A stretch of 37,149 nucleotides of DNA from an uncultured Collinsella sp. (GCA_900547765.1 URIA01000018.1:1-37149), one strand, 5' to 3'; positions 17,059 through 24,723 are shown, counted from the first letter of the stretch. Numbers and translations are program-made. Notes: generated by a model from the sequence alone, not told the origin.

Positions 17059-17104
17059 ACTTTTAGGCAAAGTAGTAAGACATGGGCAACTTTTGCGGTA
17101 AAGT
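17059..17104. promoter_or_regulatory. Two tandem ACTTT-N5/6-AAAGT palindromes before the DtxR-family gene
   Basis: Site 1 is 17059-17073 (ACTTT-TAGGC-AAAGT) and site 2 is 17089-17104 (ACTTT-N6-AAAGT), with shared flanks (GGCTAAC/GGGCAAC before, AGTAAG after). Centres are about 30 bp apart, close to three helical turns. Autoregulation by the downstream metalloregulator is the simplest reading. Confidence 0.5.
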
Positions 17105-17157
17105 AAGCTGTGAAAAGTATCCAAAGGCTAACTAGCAATCATCGCGAAAGGCGGCCC

Positions 17158-17547
17158 ATGGCCCTGCGTGAATCTGGAGAAGACTATCTCGAATCGATCT
17201 ACGTTCTGTCGGAACGTCAGGGCATCGTGCGCTCGATCGACGTCGCCGAATACCTGGGTGTGACCAAGGCGAGCGTCTCTAAAGCCATGGCGACGCTGGA
17301 GAACAGCGGCTATGTCGAAATGGGCAAGCGCGACGTTCATCTGACGGAGCGTGGTCTGGAGGTCGCTCGCCAAATGTGGGAGCGTCACTGCTTTTTCGTG
17401 GGGCTGCTAGAGGATGCGGGTGTTTCGGCTGAGGTCGCGTCGCAAGAGGGCTGCCACATGGAGCACTGCCTAAGCGAGGAAAGCTTCGAGAAACTGAGGG
17501 CGATGCTGAACCGGGGCGAGGCGACGGGCCAAGCGGCGGAATCCTAA
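17158..17547 (+). CDS. DtxR/MntR-family metal-dependent transcriptional regulator
   Basis: A 129-residue repressor that should bind DNA when loaded with Fe(II) or Mn(II). Residues 1-60 form the winged helix (SIDVAEYLGVTKASVSKAMATLENSGYV); the rest is the dimerisation and metal domain, and the C-terminal SH3-like domain of full DtxR is absent, as in MntR. By alignment with B. subtilis MntR the metal ligands are Asp9, Glu12, His77, Cys99, Glu102 and His103. Asp9 is MntR-like while Cys99 replaces the MntR Glu and matches the iron-type DtxR Cys. ATG at 17158 follows GAAAGG. Two candidate operators lie at 17059-17104, and a DtxR-like box also stands before the nitroreductase at 26095. Confidence 0.9.
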   Translation: MALRESGEDYLESIYVLSERQGIVRSIDVAEYLGVTKASVSKAMATLENSGYVEMGKRDVHLTERGLEVARQMWERHCFFVGLLEDAGVSAEVASQEGCHMEHCLSEESFEKLRAMLNRGEATGQAAES

Positions 17548-17567
17548 CGAACCCCCAGTAGCGCGGA

Positions 17568-17586
17568 GTTCGCGCAAAGCGCGAAC
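17568..17586. repeat. Short perfect hairpin after the DtxR-family gene
   Basis: GTTCGCGC (17568-17575) and GCGCGAAC (17579-17586) pair exactly with a three-base loop. No T-run follows. It may be part of the 3' end of the transcript. Confidence 0.5.
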
Positions 17587-17683
17587 CAGCGACCGGGACC
17601 AGCGGCCCTTTCGGCCAAGTCCATTTCAGCAAAGGAACCCCGCCAGCAAGCGATGCCCAAGAACTGCCAGCTACGTCACCGCA

Positions 17684-17810
17684 GGCCGGGGCCGGGCTTG
17701 GTTTTGAAAACATTCCACAGCGCGAGGCCCGCCTTTCCGTTGCTCCGCAGGAGCAGGAAAGACGGGCCTCATGCGCGAGGACGTTTTCAAAACCAAGCCC
17801 GGTCCCGGCC
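17684..17810. repeat. Large composite palindrome between convergent genes
   Basis: Outer arms 17684-17711 and 17783-17810 are 28 bp each with one mismatch. Inside, 17724-17738 and 17756-17770 pair over 15 bp with one mismatch, and TGCTCC/GGAGCA forms the tip. Most of the 127 bases are thus in a single cruciform-capable structure. It ends 17 bases before the stop of the minus-strand ATPase gene, so it may act as a two-way terminator, but T-runs are short; a mobile palindromic element is as likely. Confidence 0.8.
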
Positions 17811-17826
17811 GGACAGCCCACGAACG

Positions 17827-19779
17827 CTACAGGTTCTTGACACCCATCGCGCGCATGGCATTCAGGATGGCGATGATCGCCACGCCTACGTCGCCGAACA
17901 CGGCAAGCCACATGTTGGCGATGCCCAGCGCTGCCAGCACAAGAATCAGCAGCTTAACGCCCAACGCAAAGATGATGTTCTGCCAGACGATCGTCATGGT
18001 CTTGCGTGCCACGCGGATCGCGCGGGAAATGTTGGACGGCTTGTCGTCCATGAGCACGACATCGGCGGCCTCGATCGCAGCGTCGGAACCCATAGCGCCC
18101 ATGGCAATGCCCACATCGGCGCGCGTAAGCACAGGTGCGTCGTTGATACCGTCGCCGACAAAGGCGAGCTTGCCCTTGCCGCTTTCGGCCGCGAGCAACG
18201 CCTCAACACGCTCGACCTTATCGCCCGGCAGCAGCTGCGCGTGGAACTCGTCGAGACTGAGTTGCTTGGCCACAGACGCCGCAACCTCCTCGCGGTCGCC
18301 CGTGAGCATGACGGTGCGCTTGACGCCGGCGGCGTGCAGGTCGCTGATCGTCTGCTCGGCATCGGCCTTGACGGTGTCGGCAATTACAATGTGGCCGGCA
18401 TAGATGCCATCGACCAGCACGTGAAGGATCGTACCGACGACCTCGCAATCGGGCGCTTCGACTCCGGTCGCGGCGAGCATTTTTGCGTTGCCAACGACGA
18501 CGTGCTTGCCGTCGATGGTTGCCGTCACGCCGTGGCCCGCGTCGTTGGCGGAGTTGCTAACGCGCTTGGGGTCGACCTCGCCCTGGTAGGCGACACGCAC
18601 GGACTGCGCGATGGGGTGATCGGAGAACGACTCCGCAAGAGCTGCGACTTCAAGCAGCGACTGCTCGGTGTAGCCAGCCTCGGGGTGTACCGCCACGACC
18701 GAAAACGTGCCGTTGGTGAGCGTGCCGGTCTTGTCAAAGACGACGGTGTCCACATCGGCGAGCGTCTCGAGGTAGTTGGAGCCCTTGATGAGGACGCCCA
18801 GCTTGGATGCGCCGCCAATGCCGCCAAAGAAGCTGAGCGGGACGCTAATCACGAGCGCGCACGGGCAGCTGACGACCAGGAAGGTCAGGCCGCGCAGGAT
18901 CCAGTCGGACCAGGCGCCGGTGACCAAGCCGCCGCCGAGCGCGAGTACCGCGGCAGCGCCGGTGACGGCGGGCGTGTAGACGCGGGCGAAGCGCGTGATA
19001 AAGTTCTCAGTGCGCGCCTTCTTTTCGCTGGCATTTTCCACGAGCTCCAGGACGCGTGCGACGGTGGACTCGCCAAAGGGCTTGGTGGTGCGCACGTGGA
19101 TGAGCCCCGTCATGTTGATGCAGCCGCTGATGATATCGTCTCCGGTTTTGGCCGGGCGGGGGACCGACTCACCGGTAAGGGCGGCGGTGTCGAGCTGGGT
19201 TTCGCCCTCGACGATGACGCCGTCGATAGGCACGCGCTCGCCGGGCTTGACCACGATCACGGTGCCGACCGCGATGTCATCGGGGAAGACCTGCTCGAGT
19301 GTGCCGTCGGGCTGCTCGACGTTAGCGTAGTCGGGCGCGATGTCCATCATGGCACTGATCGACTTGCGGCTCTTGCCCACGGCGTATGCCTGGAACAACT
19401 CGCCGACCTGGTAGAACAGCATGACAGCGGCGCCTTCGGCCATGTGCGGGTCGGTGTCGGGGAAGAGCACCATGGCAAACGCGCCGATGGTCGCGACGGC
19501 CATGAGGAAGCTCTCGTCGAAGGCCTTGCCGCGGCGGATGTTATTGAATGCCTTTTGCAGTACGTCGTAGCCGGCAATCAAAAACGGCACGAGGAACAGC
19601 ACAAAGCTGGCGTAGATGTCGCCCGGGGTGCCGAATGCGGCGGTGAGGGTGCCGAGCTCATCGAGGGCGTACACCACGGCAAAAATGCCCAGTGCTACCA
19701 GGATGCGGTTGCGCTTATGCTCAAGGGACTCTTTCTTCTTGCGCTTCTTCTTTTTCTTCTTGGGGTCGGCGGTGGCCAT
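17827..19779 (-). CDS. P1B-type heavy-metal ATPase (Zn/Cd/Pb efflux, ZntA/CadA group)
   Basis: A 650-residue metal pump. Key sites: TGES 202-205, the membrane metal site CPC 305-307, the phosphorylated Asp349 in DKTGTLT, His388-Pro389, and GDGIND 542-547. Lys609 in the penultimate helix and Asp630 in the last helix match the pair that marks the P1B-2 (Zn/Cd/Pb) group. The usual N-terminal HMA domain is missing and is supplied as a separate gene upstream. In its place is a run of lysines and arginines (residues 7-16). The start follows GGGAGGAT; an upstream TTG in frame is rejected. A copy of the repressor operator lies at 19804-19825. Confidence 0.95.
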   Translation of the reverse strand: MATADPKKKKKKRKKKESLEHKRNRILVALGIFAVVYALDELGTLTAAFGTPGDIYASFVLFLVPFLIAGYDVLQKAFNNIRRGKAFDESFLMAVATIGAFAMVLFPDTDPHMAEGAAVMLFYQVGELFQAYAVGKSRKSISAMMDIAPDYANVEQPDGTLEQVFPDDIAVGTVIVVKPGERVPIDGVIVEGETQLDTAALTGESVPRPAKTGDDIISGCINMTGLIHVRTTKPFGESTVARVLELVENASEKKARTENFITRFARVYTPAVTGAAAVLALGGGLVTGAWSDWILRGLTFLVVSCPCALVISVPLSFFGGIGGASKLGVLIKGSNYLETLADVDTVVFDKTGTLTNGTFSVVAVHPEAGYTEQSLLEVAALAESFSDHPIAQSVRVAYQGEVDPKRVSNSANDAGHGVTATIDGKHVVVGNAKMLAATGVEAPDCEVVGTILHVLVDGIYAGHIVIADTVKADAEQTISDLHAAGVKRTVMLTGDREEVAASVAKQLSLDEFHAQLLPGDKVERVEALLAAESGKGKLAFVGDGINDAPVLTRADVGIAMGAMGSDAAIEAADVVLMDDKPSNISRAIRVARKTMTIVWQNIIFALGVKLLILVLAALGIANMWLAVFGDVGVAIIAILNAMRAMGVKNL

Positions 19780-19803
19780 GACTCGTATCCTCCCATTTGA
19801 ATG

Positions 19804-19825
19804 TATGAACACTCGCTCATATAAT
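19804..19825. promoter_or_regulatory. ArsR/SmtB-type operator before the metal ATPase gene
   Basis: TATGAACACTCGCTCATATA differs at two central bases from the arms upstream of the ArsR-family gene (20541-20563). It has the TGA-N8-TCA core typical of SmtB/CadC operators. It lies 25 bases before the ATPase start codon, so the pump gene may have its own regulated promoter. Confidence 0.7.
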
Positions 19826-19835
19826 TTCGCGAGCA

Positions 19836-19858
19836 AAGGCCGCGGCAAGCGCGGCCTT
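19836..19858 (-). terminator. Hairpin between the HMA gene and the ATPase gene
   Basis: AAGGCCGCG (19836-19844) and CGCGGCCTT (19850-19858) pair perfectly with a five-base loop. It lies 21 bases after the HMA stop on the minus strand. The T-run is short (TTT), so it may pause or only partly terminate, letting some transcripts reach the ATPase gene. Confidence 0.5.
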
Positions 19859-19879
19859 GCAGATTGGCGTAAACCTGGG

Positions 19880-20098
19880 CTAGAGAATGATCTCGCAGTC
19901 CGGCTCGGCGTCGGCCGTAAACTCTACAACGCGGTTGAGCACCTCGTCGAACTCGGCATCATCGGCCTCGAGCGTCAACTTCTGGGTCATAAAGTTGACG
20001 GAAACGGATTTGATGCCCTCGAGCTTGGCCAGCTCGTCCTGAAGCTCGCGCGCACAGTTGGCGCAGTCGATCTCGTCGAGCTTGAACTGCTTTTTCAT
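19880..20098 (-). CDS. Free-standing heavy-metal-associated (HMA) domain protein
   Basis: A 72-residue ferredoxin-like HMA domain. The metal-binding loop is DCANCARELQ (Cys13, Cys16), with the domain's usual later strand SVSVNFMTQKLTLEAD. It carries four acidic residues near the C-terminus. Such domains normally form the N-terminus of the pump; here it is a separate small protein between the repressor and pump genes. A metallochaperone role toward the ATPase is inferred from this arrangement. The start follows AAAGGAAC. The DC..C loop with an Asp before the first Cys is typical of Zn/Cd-type and not copper-type HMA domains. Confidence 0.9.
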   Translation of the reverse strand: MKKQFKLDEIDCANCARELQDELAKLEGIKSVSVNFMTQKLTLEADDAEFDEVLNRVVEFTADAEPDCEIIL

Positions 20099-20161
20099 GG
20101 TGGGTTCCTTTCCCTGTGTTAGCGGTCTGGGTGCCGGCCGCGCTGATACCGTGGTTGATTG

Positions 20162-20527
20162 CTATTCGCAGATATGGCTCATGCCCTGGTTAAGCATGGT
20201 GTAGACGTGATCGTCGGCGAGCGAGTAGAGAATGTTGCGGCCGTCGCGGCGGAACTTGACCAGGTGCGACTGCTTAAGCGTGCGCAGCTGGTGCGATACT
20301 GCCGACTGCGAGGTTGCGGTCGCCTCGGCGATGTCGGCCACGCAGAGCTCGCGGCCCATGAGGGCATAGAGAATCTTGATGCGCGTGGTGTCGCTGAAGA
20401 CCTTGAACAGGTCGGCAAGGTCGTAGAGAAGCTCCTCGTCGGGAAGGTCCTCGGGCGAGCAGGTGGTGGGGACGATCGGCTCGGTGGCCTCGATGCCAGT
20501 CTTTGTTTCATCAGCGTGGCTGCTCAT
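20162..20527 (-). CDS. ArsR/SmtB-family metal-sensing repressor
   Basis: A 121-residue winged-helix repressor that should leave DNA when it binds Zn, Cd or a similar ion. The recognition helix is in TATSQSAVSHQLRTLKQSHL (residues 70-89). The alpha-5 zinc site known from SmtB is fully conserved with correct spacing: Asp105, His107, His118, Glu121. Of the Cys pair used by CadC (ELCVCD) only Cys62 remains, so an alpha-5 sensor is likelier than a CadC-type one; Cys23 is also present. The start follows AAAGGA. Its promoter at 20574-20601 is overlapped by two operator copies, and a third lies before the ATPase gene, so it probably controls the whole unit. Confidence 0.94.
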   Translation of the reverse strand: MSSHADETKTGIEATEPIVPTTCSPEDLPDEELLYDLADLFKVFSDTTRIKILYALMGRELCVADIAEATATSQSAVSHQLRTLKQSHLVKFRRDGRNILYSLADDHVYTMLNQGMSHICE

Positions 20528-20540
20528 TGCAATATCCTTT

Positions 20541-20601
20541 CATATGAACATGCGCTCATATAACTTACTTCCGATTATATGAGCGCATGTTCATATGTCA
20601 A
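20541..20601 (-). promoter_or_regulatory. Near-consensus promoter with paired operators for the ArsR-family gene
   Basis: On the minus strand, TTGACA (20596-20601) and TATAAT (20574-20579) are separated by 16 bp. Two operator arms, 20541-20563 and 20575-20597, are exact 23-bp inverted copies 11 bp apart. One arm fills the -35/-10 spacer and overlaps the -10; the other covers the transcription start region. Each arm itself contains an imperfect ATATGA-N8-TCATAT palindrome. Confidence 0.85.
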
Positions 20602-20946
20602 TGACGTACAGGTAATTCGTCGCATAAAATGATGGGGAATAGTGGACGAGATTCCGGACTGAGCGGTTTTGATAGCCGATGCCGGGGTGGGTGCCCCCGC
20701 GCCGTGCAAAAATTGGAGTATTCTGCAACTATAGGGGGTCCGTTAATCTATTCCAGGCCAAATAAAGCCGCTCAAGAGTTATCCAAGGGCGGTAAACAGA
20801 CAAGGTCTTCCTCAAATGTTGCCTAACGTTCCCGTTCGATAGCGTTTTTGTTTCTCATTTGGATTAACTTGTGGGTGCTGGAGGACCGACCCTGCTGAAT
20901 ACTCGCAATTTTGCACATCGCTAGGGTACCCACCTTGTTAGCCGGT
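20602..20946. other. Gap with a 20-bp inverted repeat next to the nuclease-like gene
   Basis: No gene is supported. GTGCAAAAATTGGAGTATTC (20704-20723) and GAATACTCGCAATTTTGCAC (20897-20916) pair at 17 of 20 positions across 173 bases. The right arm is followed by the 8-bp palindrome GGGTACCC (20924-20931), 15 bases before the stop of the nuclease-like gene. A related GGTGGGTACGTACCC stands just before the second gene of that family at 30321. A transcribed structured element linked to these genes is possible. Confidence 0.5.
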
Positions 20947-22137
20947 CTAGCTTCCGGCCCCGAAGATTCTGCCCTCGGGCGCGAGGCTGCTTATTTGGGC
21001 AAATGATGGGCTGTCGGATTCGACAGTCTGCATGTCATCGATTGCCGGAACTTCATTTATTGTCGGGTCATCCAGCGTGATGCCTTCGAGTGTTGCTTTT
21101 TCGAGGTCGATTCGTTGACGATCTTCGGAATCCTGGCGAAGCTGCTTCTGAATTCGCTTTTTCTCTTCTATAAACCTTCTGAGCACAAACTGTCTCAGGT
21201 TCTCTTGCATGATTTGAAAGTCTTTTGGCAGACGCGAGGGACGTATGCCCTCTTTCCGTTGGATCGCTTCCATGACCCTAACGAAAGCGCTGGCATGCAT
21301 AAAGGAATAACGACTGACGGTGATGATTCCGTATCCCATGGACGCAAGCGCATTCTTGCGCTCCTCATCGATGGCGCGGTCTTCTTCCGCGTCATGATAA
21401 AACCCGTTGTATTCAATGTCTGTGCGAGATTTCTTTAGATACGCATCCATAAAGAACTTTTTGCGTCTCGTGAGATTCTTTGCGGCAGCGGTGACCTGCA
21501 CCTCGTAATCGGTCTCAATTCCCTTAATACCAAGCCCTCCTTCGCTTTTAGGCAACGTTAGCATCATGACAAAGGCCGTTTCCATAGGAGACCGGCATCC
21601 GTCGCGCACACATTGGATCGCCTTTCGGGCAAGGGCCAGACCGTCGCATCTGGTAATGGAATTAAAGAACTGTTTCAACCTCTCGGTCGAGGTGAGCGCG
21701 AAACGCTCGTTATAAGAGGTGGAAGAGCCGGTTCCAAGGGAGTAAACGCCGCACAATTCAAAGTAGTACTCCACCAGTTCGCGAAAAGGGAGATAGGTGG
21801 CGGCCTGAAGTGCGCAAAGCTCAACGCCAACAATGAAGATGCCATCTTTGAGCTCTATAAAGCGTGAGCTCGAGAATCGTTTTGACGAAACGTGGCATTG
21901 ACAGTTCATTGCATAGCGCGCATTCCTGCGATCAAACACCATTACTTCGAGGCAATCATTTGCGTCAAGGGAAACATCGTGTTTGGTGAGCCATTCTGCG
22001 GCTGCGTCAAGGAGCGTTCCGGTGGGACATGATCCGTAAATCGCGGCAGGGTTACAGGGCTCGGTGTCTTTCGCAGACGCCGAATGCGCGGCCTGGTAGA
22101 CCGCTTTTGCAGTGGTATGTGACAATACGATACTCAT
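20947..22137 (-). CDS. Protein of unknown function with PD-(D/E)XK nuclease-like core (paralogue A)
   Basis: A 396-residue protein I cannot assign to a named function. Its centre resembles Vsr/DUF559-like restriction-endonuclease folds: Glu186 in SPMETA, Asp231 in FFMDAYL, Glu242 in DIEYNG, His248, then Asp257 and Arg260 before the helix ending MGYGIITVSR. The N-terminal part (VLSHTTAKAVYQA, later ELCALQAATYLPFRELVEYYFELCG) resembles AbiEi-like antitoxin architectures, from memory only. The last ~100 residues are charged and partly coiled. The second member at 30321-31370 shares the same order of motifs. No ribosome site precedes the ATG. GC content is lower than the neighbours, suggesting transfer. 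An alternative is a catalytically dead DNA-binding protein. Confidence 0.65.
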   Translation of the reverse strand: MSIVLSHTTAKAVYQAAHSASAKDTEPCNPAAIYGSCPTGTLLDAAAEWLTKHDVSLDANDCLEVMVFDRRNARYAMNCQCHVSSKRFSSSRFIELKDGIFIVGVELCALQAATYLPFRELVEYYFELCGVYSLGTGSSTSYNERFALTSTERLKQFFNSITRCDGLALARKAIQCVRDGCRSPMETAFVMMLTLPKSEGGLGIKGIETDYEVQVTAAAKNLTRRKKFFMDAYLKKSRTDIEYNGFYHDAEEDRAIDEERKNALASMGYGIITVSRYSFMHASAFVRVMEAIQRKEGIRPSRLPKDFQIMQENLRQFVLRRFIEEKKRIQKQLRQDSEDRQRIDLEKATLEGITLDDPTINEVPAIDDMQTVESDSPSFAQISSLAPEGRIFGAGS

Positions 22138-22486
22138 GGTATATATCGTGTCAGCTAATGCCGTGTTGATGGCGCTGAGTGGGAAAGTCGTTTTAGGGGC
22201 CTAACCAAATGCTGTCCAAAAGCTTGACGCAATTATGGGTTGGCACGCCTAAAATCAATGTTATCGCAGCTTAGCTATAGCATATAAAAACTCAATTGCT
22301 GCACATTTGATATCGATGCATCGCCATCCGACAACGAATTACGTGTCGGGAATTGGCCGAAATCGTTCAAAATGAGGGTTCAGAATTTGTGATGGCAGAT
22401 CTATCTGTGGAACGTAGGGCGGCCCCGCTGCGGTGTTTCCCGCTGCGAGGCCGCTCGTGAGCAAGCAGTGTTTGTCGCAGGCGTTG
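22138..22486. other. Gap between the nuclease-like gene and the exonuclease gene
   Basis: AT-richer than its surroundings from 22190 to 22330. I see no gene and no convincing promoter. A GC-rich hairpin GCGGCC/GGCCGC (22419-22424 with 22449-22454) lies beyond the stop of the exonuclease gene but has no T-run. Confidence 0.4.
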
Positions 22487-23455
22487 CTATTTCGCGAATA
22501 GGTTCTTGAGGTTGAACTCGGCCTGTACCGTGCGGAGCATGAGGTCGGTGTCGTCCAGACCCAGATGCTGCTCGTTGGCGTCGGGCGCGAGGGTGCCGCG
22601 ACGGCGTGCCCAGTTCTCGAGCGCGGCGGGGGCGGACTCGCGGGGGAGCGAGCGCACGTCGGCGTCCAGGCTGCGGCAGATCTGGCGCGAGTCGATGACA
22701 ATGATCTTGCCCGCGCGGCGTGCCTCGGCGTAACCGTCCAGGTGAATCTTGAACCAGCTGTCCTCAAAGGCGGCGTTATGCGCCATGTACGGGTACTTCT
22801 TCATAAGCTTGAGCAGCTGCTTTTGCAGCTCCTTGTTCTCGCGGAAGGGCGTTTTGCCGTCGATGTCGTCCCAGGTGATGTGGTGGATACTCGACAGCGG
22901 TACATCCTCGCCGCGGTAGATGTCGGGCAGGCCGCAGTAGTGTGCCTCGGCGTCGTGCGGGACGGCGTCGCTGGTGAGCTCCATGATCTCCCAGCCCACG
23001 TTGATGATATAGCCGCGCTCGGGTGCACGGCCGGTGGTCTCGATGTCGATACCGAGCACGGTGCCCTGGATGGGTTTGCGGGCGTAGGCCACGCCGAGCG
23101 CGTCGCGGTCGCCGCGGATTTCGCGCATAACGGACGCGGCAGTGCGCTTTTGCATCTTGCCGATGGCGGCGCAGGTGTCAGCATCGGACAGGCCGCGCGA
23201 AAGCGTCGCGGGCGTCACGTTGCGCAGGCGTGCCTCGCCAATCTGGTCGCACAGGTCGCGGTTGCGGTCGGCCAGGTCGCGCACGGTGGCAAAGTCGAAG
23301 CTGGGGTCGCCCTCGGCGGTAAAGTACTCGGTCTCGAGCACCTTGAGGGCCTCTTCGCCCTTCTGGCGCTCGGACTCCATGGCGCCGTGATCGCCATAGA
23401 TAAACATAGGGATAAACGGTTGGCGTTCGTATTCGAGTGCTTGCGAAACGTTCAT
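22487..23455 (-). CDS. DnaQ-like DEDDh 3'-5' exonuclease
   Basis: A 322-residue protein whose C-terminal two thirds form an RNase H-like exonuclease. Exo I is GIDIETTG with Asp137 and Glu139, Exo II is HNAAFED with Asp232, and Exo III is HLGLDD with His297 and Asp302 in the H-x4-D spacing of the DEDDh class. It should trim single strands of DNA or RNA from the 3' end, in repair, proofreading or RNA turnover. The first ~130 residues, highly charged, match no domain I recognise; they are not a polymerase or helicase part. The start follows AAGGAGCA. It is divergent from the metal permease gene. Confidence 0.88.
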   Translation of the reverse strand: MNVSQALEYERQPFIPMFIYGDHGAMESERQKGEEALKVLETEYFTAEGDPSFDFATVRDLADRNRDLCDQIGEARLRNVTPATLSRGLSDADTCAAIGKMQKRTAASVMREIRGDRDALGVAYARKPIQGTVLGIDIETTGRAPERGYIINVGWEIMELTSDAVPHDAEAHYCGLPDIYRGEDVPLSSIHHITWDDIDGKTPFRENKELQKQLLKLMKKYPYMAHNAAFEDSWFKIHLDGYAEARRAGKIIVIDSRQICRSLDADVRSLPRESAPAALENWARRRGTLAPDANEQHLGLDDTDLMLRTVQAEFNLKNLFAK

Positions 23456-23554
23456 AGGCTGCTCCTTGGACGGGCCGCGTCGCGCGGCTCGGGGTTACTG
23501 AGTTGTGGCGAGATGATAGTTTACCATGGGCAACTATTGGCACCGCGCCCGGGA

Positions 23555-23574
23555 CAACTACAATACCCTAGTTG
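23555..23574. promoter_or_regulatory. Small inverted repeat before the permease gene
   Basis: CAACTA (23555-23560) and TAGTTG (23569-23574) are exact reverse complements 8 bp apart, 52 bases upstream of the permease ATG. It may be an operator for a metal-responsive repressor; a nearby TACAAT (23589-23594) could be a -10 but lacks a spaced -35. Confidence 0.35.
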
Positions 23575-23626
23575 ACCGCTAGGACTTTTACAATGCTGCC
23601 GAAAGACACGAAAGGTTCCATCCTTC

Positions 23627-24715
23627 ATGGATTTGCTGATTGATATTTTGCTCGACGCCGGCAAGGACACGCTGTCGCTGGTGCCGTTTTTGTTGGTGAC
23701 GTATCTGGCCCTCGAGACCTTGGAGCACGTCGCGGGCGACCGCGTTAACGGGGCCATCAAGCGCGCCGGCGCCACGGGTCCCGTGGTTGGCTCGCTGCTG
23801 GGCATGGTGCCGCAGTGCGGCTTTTCGGCAATGGCGGCCACACTGTACGCCGGTCGTGTCGTGACCTTGGGCACGTTGGTGGCGGTGTTCCTTTCGACCT
23901 CCGATGAGATGCTGCCGCTGTTGCTCGCCGAGCAGGTGCCCGTGCAGACCATGGCGATGCTTTTGGCTTCGAAGGCACTGATCGCGCTGGTCACGGGCTT
24001 TATCGTGGACGCCGCCATTCGCGGCCTGCGTCGTAACGCTCGCGCGCATGCGGCGATTCGCCGCACCGTGCTGGGAACCGCGGCCAACCCGGCCCACGTG
24101 AATTGCGCGCACGACGACCACACTGGCGGTGACATCATCGACGAGGTGGCCGAGGCGGGCGTGAGCGCCGACCACATCCACGAGCTGTGCGAGCGCGACC
24201 ATTGCGGTTGTGATGAAGACGAGGACGAGCACGAACACGGACATGGCCACGATCACGGTCATGAGGGCGAATATGAACACCATGATGGTCACGGTCACTC
24301 CCATTCCCACGAAGGGACGCCTGTCCTGTCGATTATCCGCAGCGCCATCTCCCACACCGTGCAGGTATCGGTATTCATTTTCCTGGTGACGCTGATTCTG
24401 GTTGCCGTGCTCGAGACGTTCGGCGAGTCCGCAATCGAGCAGTTCCTGCGCGGCAACGAGACGCTTGCGGTCCTGGGCTCGGCACTCGTCGGCCTGATCC
24501 CCAACTGCTCGGCCAGCGTCGTCATCACGCAACTGTACCTGGAAGGCGCGCTGCAGCTGGCCCCGATGCTCGCCGGCACGCTCATTTCCGCCGGCGTGGG
24601 TTATCTGGTGCTGTTCCGCACCAACCGCAGCGCCCGCGAAAATGCCGTGTTCCTGATCATGATGTACGTCATCGGCGCTGGCTGGGGCCTCATCCTCTCC
24701 GCCGTTGGCCTTTAA
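23627..24715 (+). CDS. ArsP_2-type permease with histidine-rich loop (putative manganese/metal exporter)
   Basis: A 362-residue membrane protein of the family annotated as putative manganese transporter or arsenic efflux (PF11449-like). Two homologous halves each carry a hinge motif: GSLLGMVPQCGFSA (56-69) and GSALVGLIPNCSASV in the second half. Between them a hydrophilic loop (about 155-232) holds many His, Asp and Glu residues, with HEHGHGHDHGH and GHGHSHSH, a likely metal sensor or buffer. About eight to ten membrane helices are visible. The weak ribosome site AAAGG is 11 bases upstream of the ATG. The substrate is not known; Mn or Zn fits the His-rich loop better than arsenic. Confidence 0.82.
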   Translation: MDLLIDILLDAGKDTLSLVPFLLVTYLALETLEHVAGDRVNGAIKRAGATGPVVGSLLGMVPQCGFSAMAATLYAGRVVTLGTLVAVFLSTSDEMLPLLLAEQVPVQTMAMLLASKALIALVTGFIVDAAIRGLRRNARAHAAIRRTVLGTAANPAHVNCAHDDHTGGDIIDEVAEAGVSADHIHELCERDHCGCDEDEDEHEHGHGHDHGHEGEYEHHDGHGHSHSHEGTPVLSIIRSAISHTVQVSVFIFLVTLILVAVLETFGESAIEQFLRGNETLAVLGSALVGLIPNCSASVVITQLYLEGALQLAPMLAGTLISAGVGYLVLFRTNRSARENAVFLIMMYVIGAGWGLILSAVGL

Positions 24716-24723
24716 GTAGATTA

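Noticed and set aside
17653..19800. Plus-strand open frame of 715 codons opposite the metal ATPase gene
   Set aside because: The minus strand carries a complete P-type ATPase; the plus frame runs through the large palindrome and shows no domain.
22185..22210. Possible DtxR half-box (GCCTAACC) before nuclease-like paralogue A
   Set aside because: Only one half resembles the consensus; about 12 of 19 positions match, which is too weak.
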